A DNA stretch of 64,000 nucleotides, from NCBI GenBank assembly GCA_002205965.3, contig NADL03000534.1, positions 558,001 through 622,000 on the forward strand, written 5' to 3'. This DNA comes from Kappaphycus alvarezii. Its lineage: Eukaryota > Rhodophyta > Florideophyceae > Gigartinales > Solieriaceae. Shown here in pieces: positions 32,565 through 42,126 of this stretch (positions are counted from its first letter, which is position 1; every line of letters starts with the position of its first letter). The notes under the pieces were generated by a model that saw only the letters and a program-made list of their open reading frames with translations, did no database searches and was not told the DNA's origin. The position numbers and the translations under genes are program-made.

Positions 32565-32965
32565 GCATCAACACTAGCAGCGGCTAGCGACTTTCTTCTG
32601 TATTTCCTTCGATTTGAGGATGATATCCTCTATGTCGTTGACATTCTTCTTAAATGGAGTAGTCATTGCAGCTTGGGCGAATCAATATCGCTGAGTCGTT
32701 TTCGTTGGACCTTTTGAAAGTGCCTACCACCAACGGACTGGGGACTCTCGCAAAGAGAGAGGCATAGCTCGACTTCGCAGCGAGGTCACGAGATCATCGA
32801 CCTTGTTAAGATACACCCGACGGCGAAGTCCAATATACTGTAAGCCCACAGGCTACAGTAATGCGTACGTGTCGACTGGCGGCCAGAGCCTGCCTCGCTC
32901 CCTATCCATTGCTGGCGTTTCATCCGCATAAACGCAAGCGTCAACACAAGACGTACAGGTACTGT
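32565..32965. other. Spacer, no gene recognised
   Basis: Short frames only. A small hairpin with TACTGTA..TACAGTA arms is present near 32837-32861. It ends in a TACAGTACTGTACAGT-type stretch that provided the target site of the next element. Confidence 0.4.
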
Positions 32966-32970
32966 ACAGT

Positions 32971-33308
32971 TGTTGGATTGTAAGTAATTACACGTGGCAT
33001 GAATGCAAACGTACGGTAAGTATCAGTCATGCGTTCAGTTGCATTTAACAAGTATACAAAGGGTCACGAAAGCCGTGAGTGGCAGCGCATAAGAGCGACC
33101 ACATCGGAAAAGAGGGACCAGCAACAACGAAGGAGGGGCAAAAAAAAAACCGGACAGGAGGCAGTGAGACAAGAGCATGCCACTGGAACTCAGCTTTAGT
33201 AAGTAGAGAGCAATCTCGGGCTTCGTGCCTTCCCTCTGTGCCTCGTAGAATAGTCATCCTCGCACCGCTGCGCACGCCAGTCGGCATCGACTTACCGACT
33301 AAGTCACA
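32971..33308 (+). mobile_element. 5' LTR of a pol-less LTR element
   Basis: 338 bp, TGTTGGATTG..GTCACA, nearly identical to 35712-36046 with only a few substitutions and 1-bp indels. It is flanked on the left by ACAGT (32966-32970). TG..CA ends plus the 5-bp duplication are diagnostic of LTR retrotransposon integration. Confidence 0.93.
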
Positions 33309-33724
33309 GTTATGGGCCCAGGGCCCTGACTATTCCGAGGAAGCACACTGCTTGATTCGAAAACCGTTGCCATTGTCAGAGTTGTCGCTGTCTACTCTGA
33401 GGCACCACACCGCTTCATACATCAGAAACCGTCTACGCCCCCGCTCTCGCCGAGACTGATAGCAAATCGTAAGGTGACTTCAAGACCGTGCAGAATTGCA
33501 TAGCAAGACTCCCCTTGATGTGCAACTTCGTGCCTGTAGTGCACGAAAAATGACAACTCCCCTCTTGTCTATCCCTCAGGAGTTTGGTGCGAGGGGGGAG
33601 TGCAATCGAAAATTTTTCTTGGGGGGAGAGTAGGTATATCAGCAGAGGAAGGACTGTAGCCGAGCTGGTTGCGAGTTAATGACAGGCCGGAAGTCTTGCC
33701 CGTGGCACAATATAAGAGCTACAA

Positions 33725-35000
33725 TTGATGAGAAGATGGGTGGGACACGGATGTTCACGAGGGGAAAGAGCCCGTGTATGGACACCGGTTGCGCGCAATA
33801 GACAGCTGGGCATAAATATGAGCAATGCAAACAAGAAGCTGAATCTAAGACAAAGCTATCTCCGTGGTCTAAGAAGAGATGAGGGCTGGGAGCACACCTC
33901 GACACTATAGAGTTATTGGATTGCGAGAACCCAAAGCAGACAACTGCTTGTAGCAATGACCGATTCATTGGGCAGGCATAATGAAAGATTAACCCAGGAT
34001 GCTGTTGGGATAATAATGAACGGCTGCAGTATTTGCAGGCGAGAAGCAAGAACTTATGAAGCTGGGTCTTATACGAGCTTTACCGAAGACTGATGACAAT
34101 ACATGTCCCTTTGCTGGCACAACACAAAAACTGATTGGATAATGGTCGCGTTTAAGTGATACTCACGACTGGGAGGAGTATGAGGGCGTTAAGAAATGAT
34201 CATGAGAGAAGAGCTTTGCAGTATGTGTGAGAGGCAATGAAATGACGCCGATTGCAAATGCAGAGCAGTCAAAGTATGCGGGAAGTGTTTGCAGCGCTTG
34301 CACAAATGCGCAGATCGAACATAAGGATTGTGAGAAGCGCGTTCAGAATTTGCAGAGGGACTACGCAGAGGAATCGAGATTACTGAATACGAAAAGAGCA
34401 GATAGCCTGAGCTAATGTGCACATCCACTCATGTAGCACAGAACGGTCAGAGTCGCATGTGCAGAGTACACAGAGAATGTTGGCAGTAAGGGCACGCTTT
34501 CTTAGTATGCTGGAAATATATCCCTCAATGAGTCTCGTACCTAGCAACGAAAAAAGAAGGCTCTCACTCTCTACGAGAGAGCCAAAATCAAGTATCCGAT
34601 AAGATTGGTCGAGATATATGAAATTACTGTTTCTGAAAACTTATTGCATGCGCTGACAAAGGAGTCGTTTTGAATGAACAAAACGACTGGGCGGAGAATG
34701 ATGGCAGGAGACGTCTCAAGCAAAGTCTTAAAAGAGGTCTCAAAAATTGCCTGGCAGTGCGCCATCTGCTTAGAAAGTAAAAGTCAAAGCAGCTCTTGCC
34801 GACGTTGCACACACGAGTCATCTTGCTGTGGGAGAGACGCAAGTCGCTAAGGTTGTAGATGCGAGCACTGAGGAAGTGCAAAGAATGCAGGAGCTTGAGA
34901 TGTTGAAGGCAAAGACGCAGTGCGCTGACGAAGTAAGCAACGTTGAGGCTGCAGTTGCGTAGTAATCAGAGTATGCAGAGCTTTCTCATCACTTGCAGAG
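33725..35000 (+). pseudogene. Cys-rich, coiled-coil coding-like region of the LTR element
   Basis: Broken plus-strand frames. Near 34206-34345 the strand encodes MREELCSMCERQ, then DADCKCRAVKVCGKCLQRLH and KCADRT, with Cys spacings like a RING or other zinc domain. Near 34735-34840 it encodes IAWQCAICLESKSQSSSC followed by RRCTHESSCCGRD, with a RING-like CxxC..CxxC..H..CC pattern. Between and after are coiled-coil stretches (RVQNLQRDYAEESRLLNTKR; VDASTEEVQRMQELEMLKAK). Stops interrupt all of them. It could be a divergent gag or captured host sequence. Confidence 0.35.
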
Positions 35001-35147
35001 ATGCAGAGATTGTATGAAATGATTGTGTGTGCAGAGTACACATGGCATTGGAATGCAGCAGCCGTGCGCTTCCGGCTTGAGGATTGGAGTGCATTGCAGC
35101 CGTGTATCTACGGCAAAATAATAGAATTGCAGGAAATTTCAGCTAGA

Positions 35148-35520
35148 CTATGCAAGAGGCGTGAGTTCTGAGCGTGCTTATGTATACCCGCGATCCCGGG
35201 GAGAATTGGGTGGCTTGCCGTGAACTACGCAAGAGGCGTGAGTTCTCAGTGCGATGATGTAGACCCGTAATCCCGGGGAGAATTGGGTGGCTTGCCGTGA
35301 ACTACGCAGGAGGTGTGACTTCTCAATTCGATGATGTAGACCCGCAATCCGGGGTGAATAGGGTGGTTTGCAGCGAAATGCCAGAGTGCTGAGCTTCCAG
35401 TTGAACAGAGCCCTGTCACCGTGCAGGTAGAGCAAGGTTCTGGTTTGCTGCGAGATGCCAGAGTGCTGAGCTTGCTATTGAGCAGAGATCTGTCGCCGCG
35501 CAGGTTGGCAGCTGCCAGTT
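35148..35520 (+). repeat. 77-bp tandem array in the LTR element
   Basis: Three units beginning CTA(T/C)GCA(A/G)GAGG(C/T)GTGA at 35148, 35225 and 35302 (period exactly 77) share AATCCCGGGGAGAATTGGGT. They are followed by two related units beginning GTTTGC(A/T)GCGA at 35366 and 35443, also 77 bp apart, sharing ATGCCAGAGTGCTGAGCTT. The start of the second type resembles the GGCTTGCCGTGAACTACGC part of the first, so both may descend from one 77-bp ancestor. Confidence 0.9.
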
Positions 35521-35711
35521 AACACATACTGGAAGCAGAGCATGTGTTTGATACACCTAGATAAGCAGATCCAGCAACAACAGGGCGCACAACTTGCAGA
35601 CTTGGCGCTAATTAGTGTGTTGTTTTTTCATGCTTTGCCAGAGATTTGTCTGACACGTGTTTATTGCATTCGAGTCGACTTCATGTTTAGAAATATCTCA
35701 GTCGACTGGGG

Positions 35712-36046
35712 TGTTGGATTGTAAGTAATTACACGTGGCATGAATGCAAACGTACGGTAAGTATCAGTCATGCGTTCAGTTGCATTCAACAAGTATACAA
35801 AGGGTCACGAAAGCCGTGAGTGGCAGTGCATAAGAGCGACCACAACGGAAAAGAGGGACCAGCAACAACGAAGAAGGGCAAAAAAAAAACCCGGACAGGA
35901 GGCAGTGAACAAGAGCATGCCACTGGAACTCAGCTTTTAGTAATAGAGAGCAATCTCGGGCTTCGTGCTTCCCTCTGTGCCTCGTAGAATAGTCATCCTC
36001 GCACCCTGCGCACGCCAGTCGGCATCGAATTACCGACAAAGTCACA
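35712..36046 (+). mobile_element. 3' LTR of the pol-less LTR element
   Basis: 335 bp, the same sequence as 32971-33308 apart from scattered changes (for example a shorter GAAGAAGGGC block and a one-base difference in the following A run). It is followed by ACAGT (36047-36051), the target duplication. Confidence 0.93.
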
Positions 36047-36239
36047 ACAGTACAGTAAGTAGTACAAAATACAAACCCAAAATGTACAGTACTGTGCATG
36101 CACACCTCCAGCCCTCCCCGTCCGGATCCCATCGTCGCCCATGGGTACCTAGGCGCCCTACTTTTCGATACGGTACAACCTCCAGAGTGCCAACAACCTC
36201 CAAATTAGGCACAGGTTGTAGCGCAGAAACCTACCTATT

Positions 36240-38720
36240 TGCTAGGTAACTACAAACGATGTGGTCTGTGTCGAACACGTGCACTGGTGTTCGCGACACG
36301 ATAGCGTGCGCAAAGGGCGACAATATCGTGTAACTAATGCGCCGGTGGGTCCGGGTTCGGAGAACTCCCAACTGTTGTGTGGAACTCCGCGATGCGTAGG
36401 AGGAGACCCTCTATGAAGAGGGTAGTAGAGGGGAAGGCGAACCCAGAGAATCGAAAGCCAGCGGTTGGAACTCAAATTTGGGGTCTTGTGTAGGGCTGTC
36501 GGAAGGTGGCGGGAGTTTACGCAACATTTTGCGTTCCAGGTGGGTGACGCGGTTCGGTGCGCAATCGTGGCAGCAGCCCACATTCAGAGTGGCCTCTGAT
36601 CGTACATCGTCCTTGAACAGGGAGATGACGGTGACGCCGCAGGCGATAGGGCGATTCACAGTGCCGTCGGGAGCTGCTGGTGGATGAGCGAGGATGTTAA
36701 CGGGTCGCAACTCAGTGCCTGGTACCAGGAGGGGGACCTCCATCTGACAGCCCAGGCCGGCTGAACTGGCGATATGCCGGCAGTGACGATGCGGAGTGAG
36801 TCATGCCAGTGTTTCCGATCGAATCCTGAAGGGCACAGGTCCACTGCGTTGTCTCCAACCTCTGTCCATGGGACTTTTAGACTGCTCGAAGTTCCGAGGG
36901 AGCGAGTTCGCTAGCGGGCAGTCCGAGGTGGTGGCGTAACATGGCCCTCCAGAGCATCGCAGACACCTCCGTGTCCTTGGTGGGATGCGCAAGGAGGAAT
37001 GCGTCACCGGGGTCTTTACGGAATGCGAGTCCGCGATCCGGTGTCTCATTTCGGCAGCGGTGTGATGGTCGGGACTCGGGGGTCCCAAGCCCAGGCTTCG
37101 TCTTCGCGGTGTGCCTTGGCCGCGCCTTCTGCGGCACACCGTTTAGGTGGGTTTGACGTGGGCGTGCACGGCAGAGAGAGACAGCGGATAGTAGGAGCGC
37201 AGGTCGACGGAGTGGGATAGCCGGAGATGTTGCACAAACTCACGATGGGGATGACGGCTTGGCGGAAGGACTTATCGCGGCAGTTTCGGGAGCCGGTGAG
37301 GGCTGTCGAGGGGTCCAATGTGTGTCTGCGGTCCTCACGCGGTCCGACGCGCGTCGATGAGACTTGCGCAGCAGCACCGTGGAGAAACGGCTTGGCCATC
37401 ATGTAGGCGCTCTCGGAGAAAGACTTCGCACTCTGGTCGAGGGACTATTGGCCAGAAGATGCGGGTTTTGTCCGGGTTGACAAGCGGACCTTAGGCAGGT
37501 GCTTATCCCGAAGGATGCAAAGGGCACGTCGATGTTCGGGGAGGGACCCCATGTAGGCATAACGTTCAGAGGAATGGGTCATTGTGCTCCGTGCCCGGGC
37601 CTCAAGACTATTCTGACTCCCGTGAATTCTCAGTGCGGATGCTGTACTACTTTCAAGTCCCGCTTTTCGTCCCGGACACTCCGTGGCCCGGATACTCCGT
37701 GGCCGAGACAAAAATGCCCTGACGTCCTCAACTGCTACGGGGATCATTTGTACCTGCATGGCGTGCACCGACAAAACGACCGTCAAGTCATCCTCCTTGC
37801 CCAAGACCTGCAAAAAGCAGCCCGCAACCCTGCCATCGAGCAGCAACGAGGCTTCATCGCACAAGGCCAGACATTCACGCAATGGGCAGCAATGAAGGAA
37901 CAGACTTCTTCGACGTCACGTTTGTCCCTCCTGGTGTCTTCTAATAGGAGAGTGCGTACTTTTTATCCTCTTACCCTCAATGAAGCAATATCCGCCAAGC
38001 GCAGAGGTATGAACCTTTTCTCGCGACTTCTGTTAGAGGAAGGCTTGTTCCTATCCCCAATCCATCCTCCAGGGCTGGCATTCAGACGCGAATGCGGTGC
38101 TAACCGATGTCGCGCGGAACGTGGCCGTTAGAGCGATGGAGACTTATGGAAGGTTCGAGCGATGCTAAACCAAAGGCACGCTGCCGCTGCCGTTATGTCT
38201 ACCGCGGCATGCTTGCTCGCTGGCATCGAGCTGGCCCTGTAAGAACAGTTATGTAGTGCTACCTAGAGACGACATATCCAAGCAACGCACTTCCAGCGGC
38301 GTGATAAAACCGACCACATCTACCATACAACCCAAAAATTCCTAGTGCAGTGCTGTCGTCAGCATACATCTCGTTCAGTTCATATCTGTTTCCCCCTGCA
38401 ATCATCGGATGAGCGGGGATCGTAAGGGAGGACAAGGGCGTGCTGGCAAGTCGCCTTGCTGGGTGCCCTGCGCACTCGATGGTCGTTTTGTCACGTTCGG
38501 GACGATCAACTAAAATTGCGTACGACGGTATACCATGCTCAGGAACCCGGCAGGCCTGGGCAAGCGATGACAGCCGAGCTAGCACTGACTGGCGATCAAC
38601 CCGGTTAAAGACGTCGTGCGCGCCAATGAGGACCGTGGTCGTGTCAATGCAGCGAGAGAACCGCCCGGGCAGCATGCGTGTGTCGTGGACAATCGCTCCC
38701 ATCCGGCTGTGATCCCATTT
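36240..38720 (-). mobile_element. Non-LTR retrotransposon, copy B (RT plus endonuclease)
   Basis: Minus strand, 5' to 3': RT core IGAHDVFNRVDRQSVLARL (38259-38702 frame) and SYAILVDRPERDKTTIECAG. The shifted RTQQGDLPARPC (QQGD at 38450-38461) follows, then NEMYADDSTALG (YADD at 38355-38366). A thumb-like VNPDKTRIFWP lies near 37470 and FLLAHPTKDTEVSAMLW near 37060. The endonuclease region has EVPLLVPGTELRPVNILAHP and PIACGVTVISLFKDDVR (36411-36743). Asp of the DVT motif is Gly here and RPAD is RPVN, so the nuclease is damaged. Reading needs several frames. Confidence 0.82.
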
Positions 38721-39360
38721 GCGATTCGGAATGGCGTGAGAAAGTCACAGGAATCATCAATTGCGACGAGAAGCAGCGACTTCGTCACAAAGCGGCGGAG
38801 GATCAACCCGACAGTGAGGCCGGATCTTGTTCGGCTTGGGCCAAAGAGGTAGCAAAGTTGCAGTAGACAGAACGGGAAGACAGCTTGGTAGGTCACAGAT
38901 CGCAATCCGCGCACGAGTTTGGTGAGCACCCCCTTGCCCGTGACACTAGCTTCTGGGCTGACTGGAGCACGGACCAGAAGATGGGACCAGGGCGCCGGCG
39001 AGCGGTCGGACTCCCGACCGCGCTCGGCAAGCCGAGCGGCAAGTCGAGGCGCGAAGGCCATGCATGTGGAAGCGTGCACAACGGTTGCAAACGCCGTGCA
39101 GCAGGCGGACGTTGTTCCTGAAGGGCTTTGTTTTGGCTTGACGGAAGAGTGAAGTGAAGTGGTGATCCCCGGGCGGGGCATCAAGGACTTCGAAGCCATG
39201 ATTGGTGCATTCTTTGAAACGGAAGTTAAGGTGGAAGGACCGGCTGGCGAAGATGGAAGGCCACGGAAGCCGCGTTTGCGTGGGTTGAGGTAGACGCCGC
39301 GGGCGGGCGCATGGTACTGGATCAACCGCAGCGTAATGTTGAAATAGATAAGCGTTCAAG
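38721..39360 (-). mobile_element. Non-LTR retrotransposon fragment, copy A
   Basis: On the minus strand the region reads HAPARGVYLNPRK, then, after a frameshift, GFEVLDAPPGDHHFTSLF and RLLHGVCNRCARFHMHGL. This is the post-RT thumb region of the same class of element (LNPxKT..GxxVLxAPxG). It lies upstream of the RT core of copy B on the same strand, so it must belong to a different copy, cut by the 5' end of copy B. No endonuclease part remains. Confidence 0.6.
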
Positions 39361-39610
39361 TCACGATACCTTCATCCGCGAACAATTGATTAAGGAAGTT
39401 TGGCATTGTCCGGGATCAGCCGAGCAAGGGATTGAATTACGAGGGAAAATGACTTACTAGCTACCAGGACCCCTTACTGGATACCCTGGCAATGCGGATT
39501 CGACACATCGAATATACTCCACTTTCTTGCTAACCGAGGCCCTCATAGTGATAGGCTCACAACACAGATCGCACAACATCGGGAATCGGCTGTTTTACCT
39601 GATACTGTAT
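39361..39610. other. Spacer, no gene recognised
   Basis: A short gap between copy A and the following minus-strand coding-like region. No frame or repeat was noticed. Confidence 0.35.
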
Positions 39611-39614
39611 CAAG

Positions 39615-40720
39615 CTAGCTTCTCAACGCTAGATCTTGAACGGAACTCCCTTCCGCCGTGACCATCTGTACGTCGGATTCATCTCGGCAAGAAATGTCTC
39701 CACATTTCTTGCCCATAAGACCCGCTCGAGCAATACATTCACTCCGCCAGCCACGATGCTCTTCTCGCCACTGTCTCTTTTCCCTTTTCCCGCTCAACTT
39801 CAGTCCCCACAATCTATTCAACAGTCTCATCAAATTAGTCGCAACTCTCATGTTTTTCATCTTGTTCATCTTACTGTTCCCCATTCTCCACATCACCGTC
39901 AACTTCTCGCACTCTGCCTTCACCTCCCAGTGCAATATTCGTTCACAATCACCTCGTCATCATCGTCATACTCCTCGCAAACCATTCCCCGTATTCCTCC
40001 AGCAATTGCAACACCTCAAGCGCTTCCATTCCTTCCACATTGAAATTCAATACTTTCCCATTCTCCAGATACTGAAACCACTTTCCTACTCCCTCCTCCT
40101 TCAACATTTCAACAATCTTCCTTTCAACTTCCTTTGCTCTATTGTCCTTCCTGATATCCCAGATTTCAGTCCCAGAATCCTCAATCGCCAGTTCCCAACC
40201 AGACAATCCAACATCCGCTTCACTCCATCACCTCGTCCTCACCCTCCCCTATCGATAGAACATGCATCCACATCCATGTCCCATTTGCTACTTGCACTGT
40301 TCCCACTATCTCTAGCCCCCCTACTCCTACTTCCTCACATCGCCTAGTCCCCAGCACAAATCCCTTGTTTCCACGTCTACCGTACTGAAATCGCGCATCG
40401 TTAAATTTCTCCCGAAAAATGCGCATTCCCTCAGCACATATCGAGTTACCACAGTTCCAGATGTTCGTTTCCGTCATCCACTTCTCGTCCATCATGCGCT
40501 CCTCAATGTCACTGCAACTTTCAGGGTTCCATTCTTCGTCCTCATCCACGATTGCCTCACTCTCTTCCTCGTCATCCAGTCCTGGGCCAATGCTTCCTGA
40601 AGATGGATCGCCTTGCTCGGGCTTAACCGCTTCATCCGTAAAAATGCCCTCGTTTTCCCGCTTATTCCCCTCAGGAAGTATTTCGGGGCTTTTCCGAATG
40701 TCATCCATGCACTCTTCCAA
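39615..40720 (-). pseudogene. Acidic, Glu-rich minus-strand coding stretch
   Basis: Frames 40220-40720 (166 codons; GPGLDDEEESEAIVDEDEEW), 39949-40206 (AKEVERKIVEMLKEEGVGKW, EALEVLQLLEEYGEWFA) and 39615-39935 run consecutively on the minus strand in different phases. They give one acidic-then-helical protein. No family was recognised. It could be ORF1 of a retroelement or a decayed host gene. The opposite strand is pyrimidine-rich, explaining the Ser/Pro/Leu-rich shadow frames. Confidence 0.4.
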
Positions 40721-40849
40721 TGATTCTTCCTTTAATCCCTGGGAAGCCCCCTTCCCACCTCCAGAATATGATCCATAGCGTCAGGAACCGTTGATTCCTT
40801 TCCCATGAGCAGTCCAAATCCTTCCTCAACCCCCATTTCTAAACTTACA

Positions 40850-41576
40850 TTGCGCAGCGGATGCCGCACTGCTCGCCCGTGTACGCTCCAGTGCCCTTTC
40901 TCCTCACATCCTCTGTTTCCGATTCAAGATATTTCTCCTCGCCACTTGGTTCAGTTGTGACAAGCTTCCCATTTCTTGCCTCTAGCGTTTCAAGTTTGTA
41001 CCTCCTTTGTTGCTCTAGTTCAAAGCCCCGCGCAATGTTTTTCCTTGCAAGGCCATCTCGCTGACAATGTCTAGCGGAATCCTCTGGCCAGATAGAAGAG
41101 TACCACTGCCATCACCTTAAGTTTAGCTTTGTAGTCCTTTGGTCCTGTGTTACTCAACCCATCCTCTGAAGGAAAATAACGGGCGGGCAAAACCAGCCCA
41201 TTTTTGCTGACGCGGGTCGGATATCCTTATCACTCAGTGCCCCAGTTAGTATGATATCCGCTGCCCTGTCATAGAACCATTTCCGCCTCTCTCCGTTCGC
41301 GCGAATCAAGCCATGTGCAATTAGAGAGTCCCTAGTGACATAGTTGCGTCCCATGAACCGAAATCTTGCTCTTTCTTTTTGAGGTCGTCCTGCAAAGTAG
41401 GTCTCCACTGCTTTGCGACGCCCAATGCAAACCTCTTCCTCTGAAACATTTGTTGGGATACGCGGATCCTGCTTTAAAACTTCATGCATGCCCTCACTTT
41501 CGCTGCTTTCTCCATCAGCACTGAGCGTCACTTGGAAGCGCTCCAAAGAACCTTTCTCAACGGCTGTTGCTGCCAT
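40850..41576 (-). pseudogene. Minus-strand coding stretch, unknown
   Basis: Frame 41154-41576 (140 codons) starts MAATAVEKGSLERFQVTLSA and includes RKAVETYFAGRPQKERARF and RDSLIAHGLIRANGERRKWF. After a stop, in-strand sequence continues with IARGFELEQQRRYKLETLEA and AYTGEQCGIRCAM (about 41050-40850). It reads like a real, folded, basic protein, but I cannot name a family. It probably belongs with the acidic stretch downstream (39615-40720). Confidence 0.4.
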
Positions 41577-42126
41577 AGCTTTCTAACATTTTTCAAATTA
41601 AAACGGTTAACTGGGGTTTTCCGTCATGGTCTTCTTCTTCCCACATCGCTCCCATCCAGGCCGTAATTCCAAGAGTCTATTAAGAATACACCCCTCGCGG
41701 GCATTTCGAACTTCTTCAAAAACCTATCCTTCTCTGTCGCACGCAAGCCGAATACTCTTCCCACGTACGTGCATGTTCTCTTCTGTGATGTGCCACAATC
41801 TTGTTAACTCCAAACGGGGTGACGAGCATCATAATGTAGTTAGGCTGACGGGTCTTGCAATGGAACGTTGGGCAAAACTTACATGCCACCCAGGTAGATT
41901 CGTCATCATCCCCCGGATCGACGAGAAGTAAAGCGTAACGACGAGAAACCCCAAAAGAGTTGTTCGATTATCACCAGTACTTTTTGCAGGTCGGGATCCC
42001 TCTTTGGGTCAATTTGCGGACCGTATAACTCAATCAGATTCCCACGTGCTTCACCCTCCGAAGGATTCACGTTCCCTTGCAATCATGCCGCTCTCGGGCT
42101 GGCATGCTACCCCGGTAGACTGTCCT

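Larger units (their letters stand above)
32971..36046 (+). mobile_element. Young non-autonomous LTR retrotransposon (about 3.1 kb)
   Basis: Two near-identical LTRs, with 5-bp target duplication ACAGT at 32966-32970 and 36047-36051. The internal region (33309-35711) is 2.4 kb and has no RT, integrase, RNase H or protease motif, so it must be mobilised in trans. It contains a 77-bp tandem array and cysteine-rich coding-like stretches. LTR near-identity marks it as the most recent insertion in the window. Primer-binding site and polypurine tract were not recognised with confidence; the 3' LTR is preceded by GACTGGGG. Confidence 0.88.

Noticed and set aside
33309..33340. GGGCCCAGGGCCC just after the 5' LTR as a primer-binding site
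   Set aside because: It does not start with TGG and matches no tRNA 3' end that I can name; left uncalled.
37499..38131. 210-codon plus-strand ORF
   Set aside because: It lies opposite non-LTR copy B, whose thumb and RT motifs read on the minus strand; the plus frame is a GC-driven shadow.
38579..39325. 248-codon minus-strand ORF taken as one protein
   Set aside because: It crosses out of phase with the thumb motif (GFEVLDAPPG lies in another frame), so only parts of it represent real element coding.
39658..40347. 229-codon plus-strand ORF rich in Phe/Ser/Pro
   Set aside because: It is the complement of the Glu/Lys-rich minus-strand coding stretch and has no motif.
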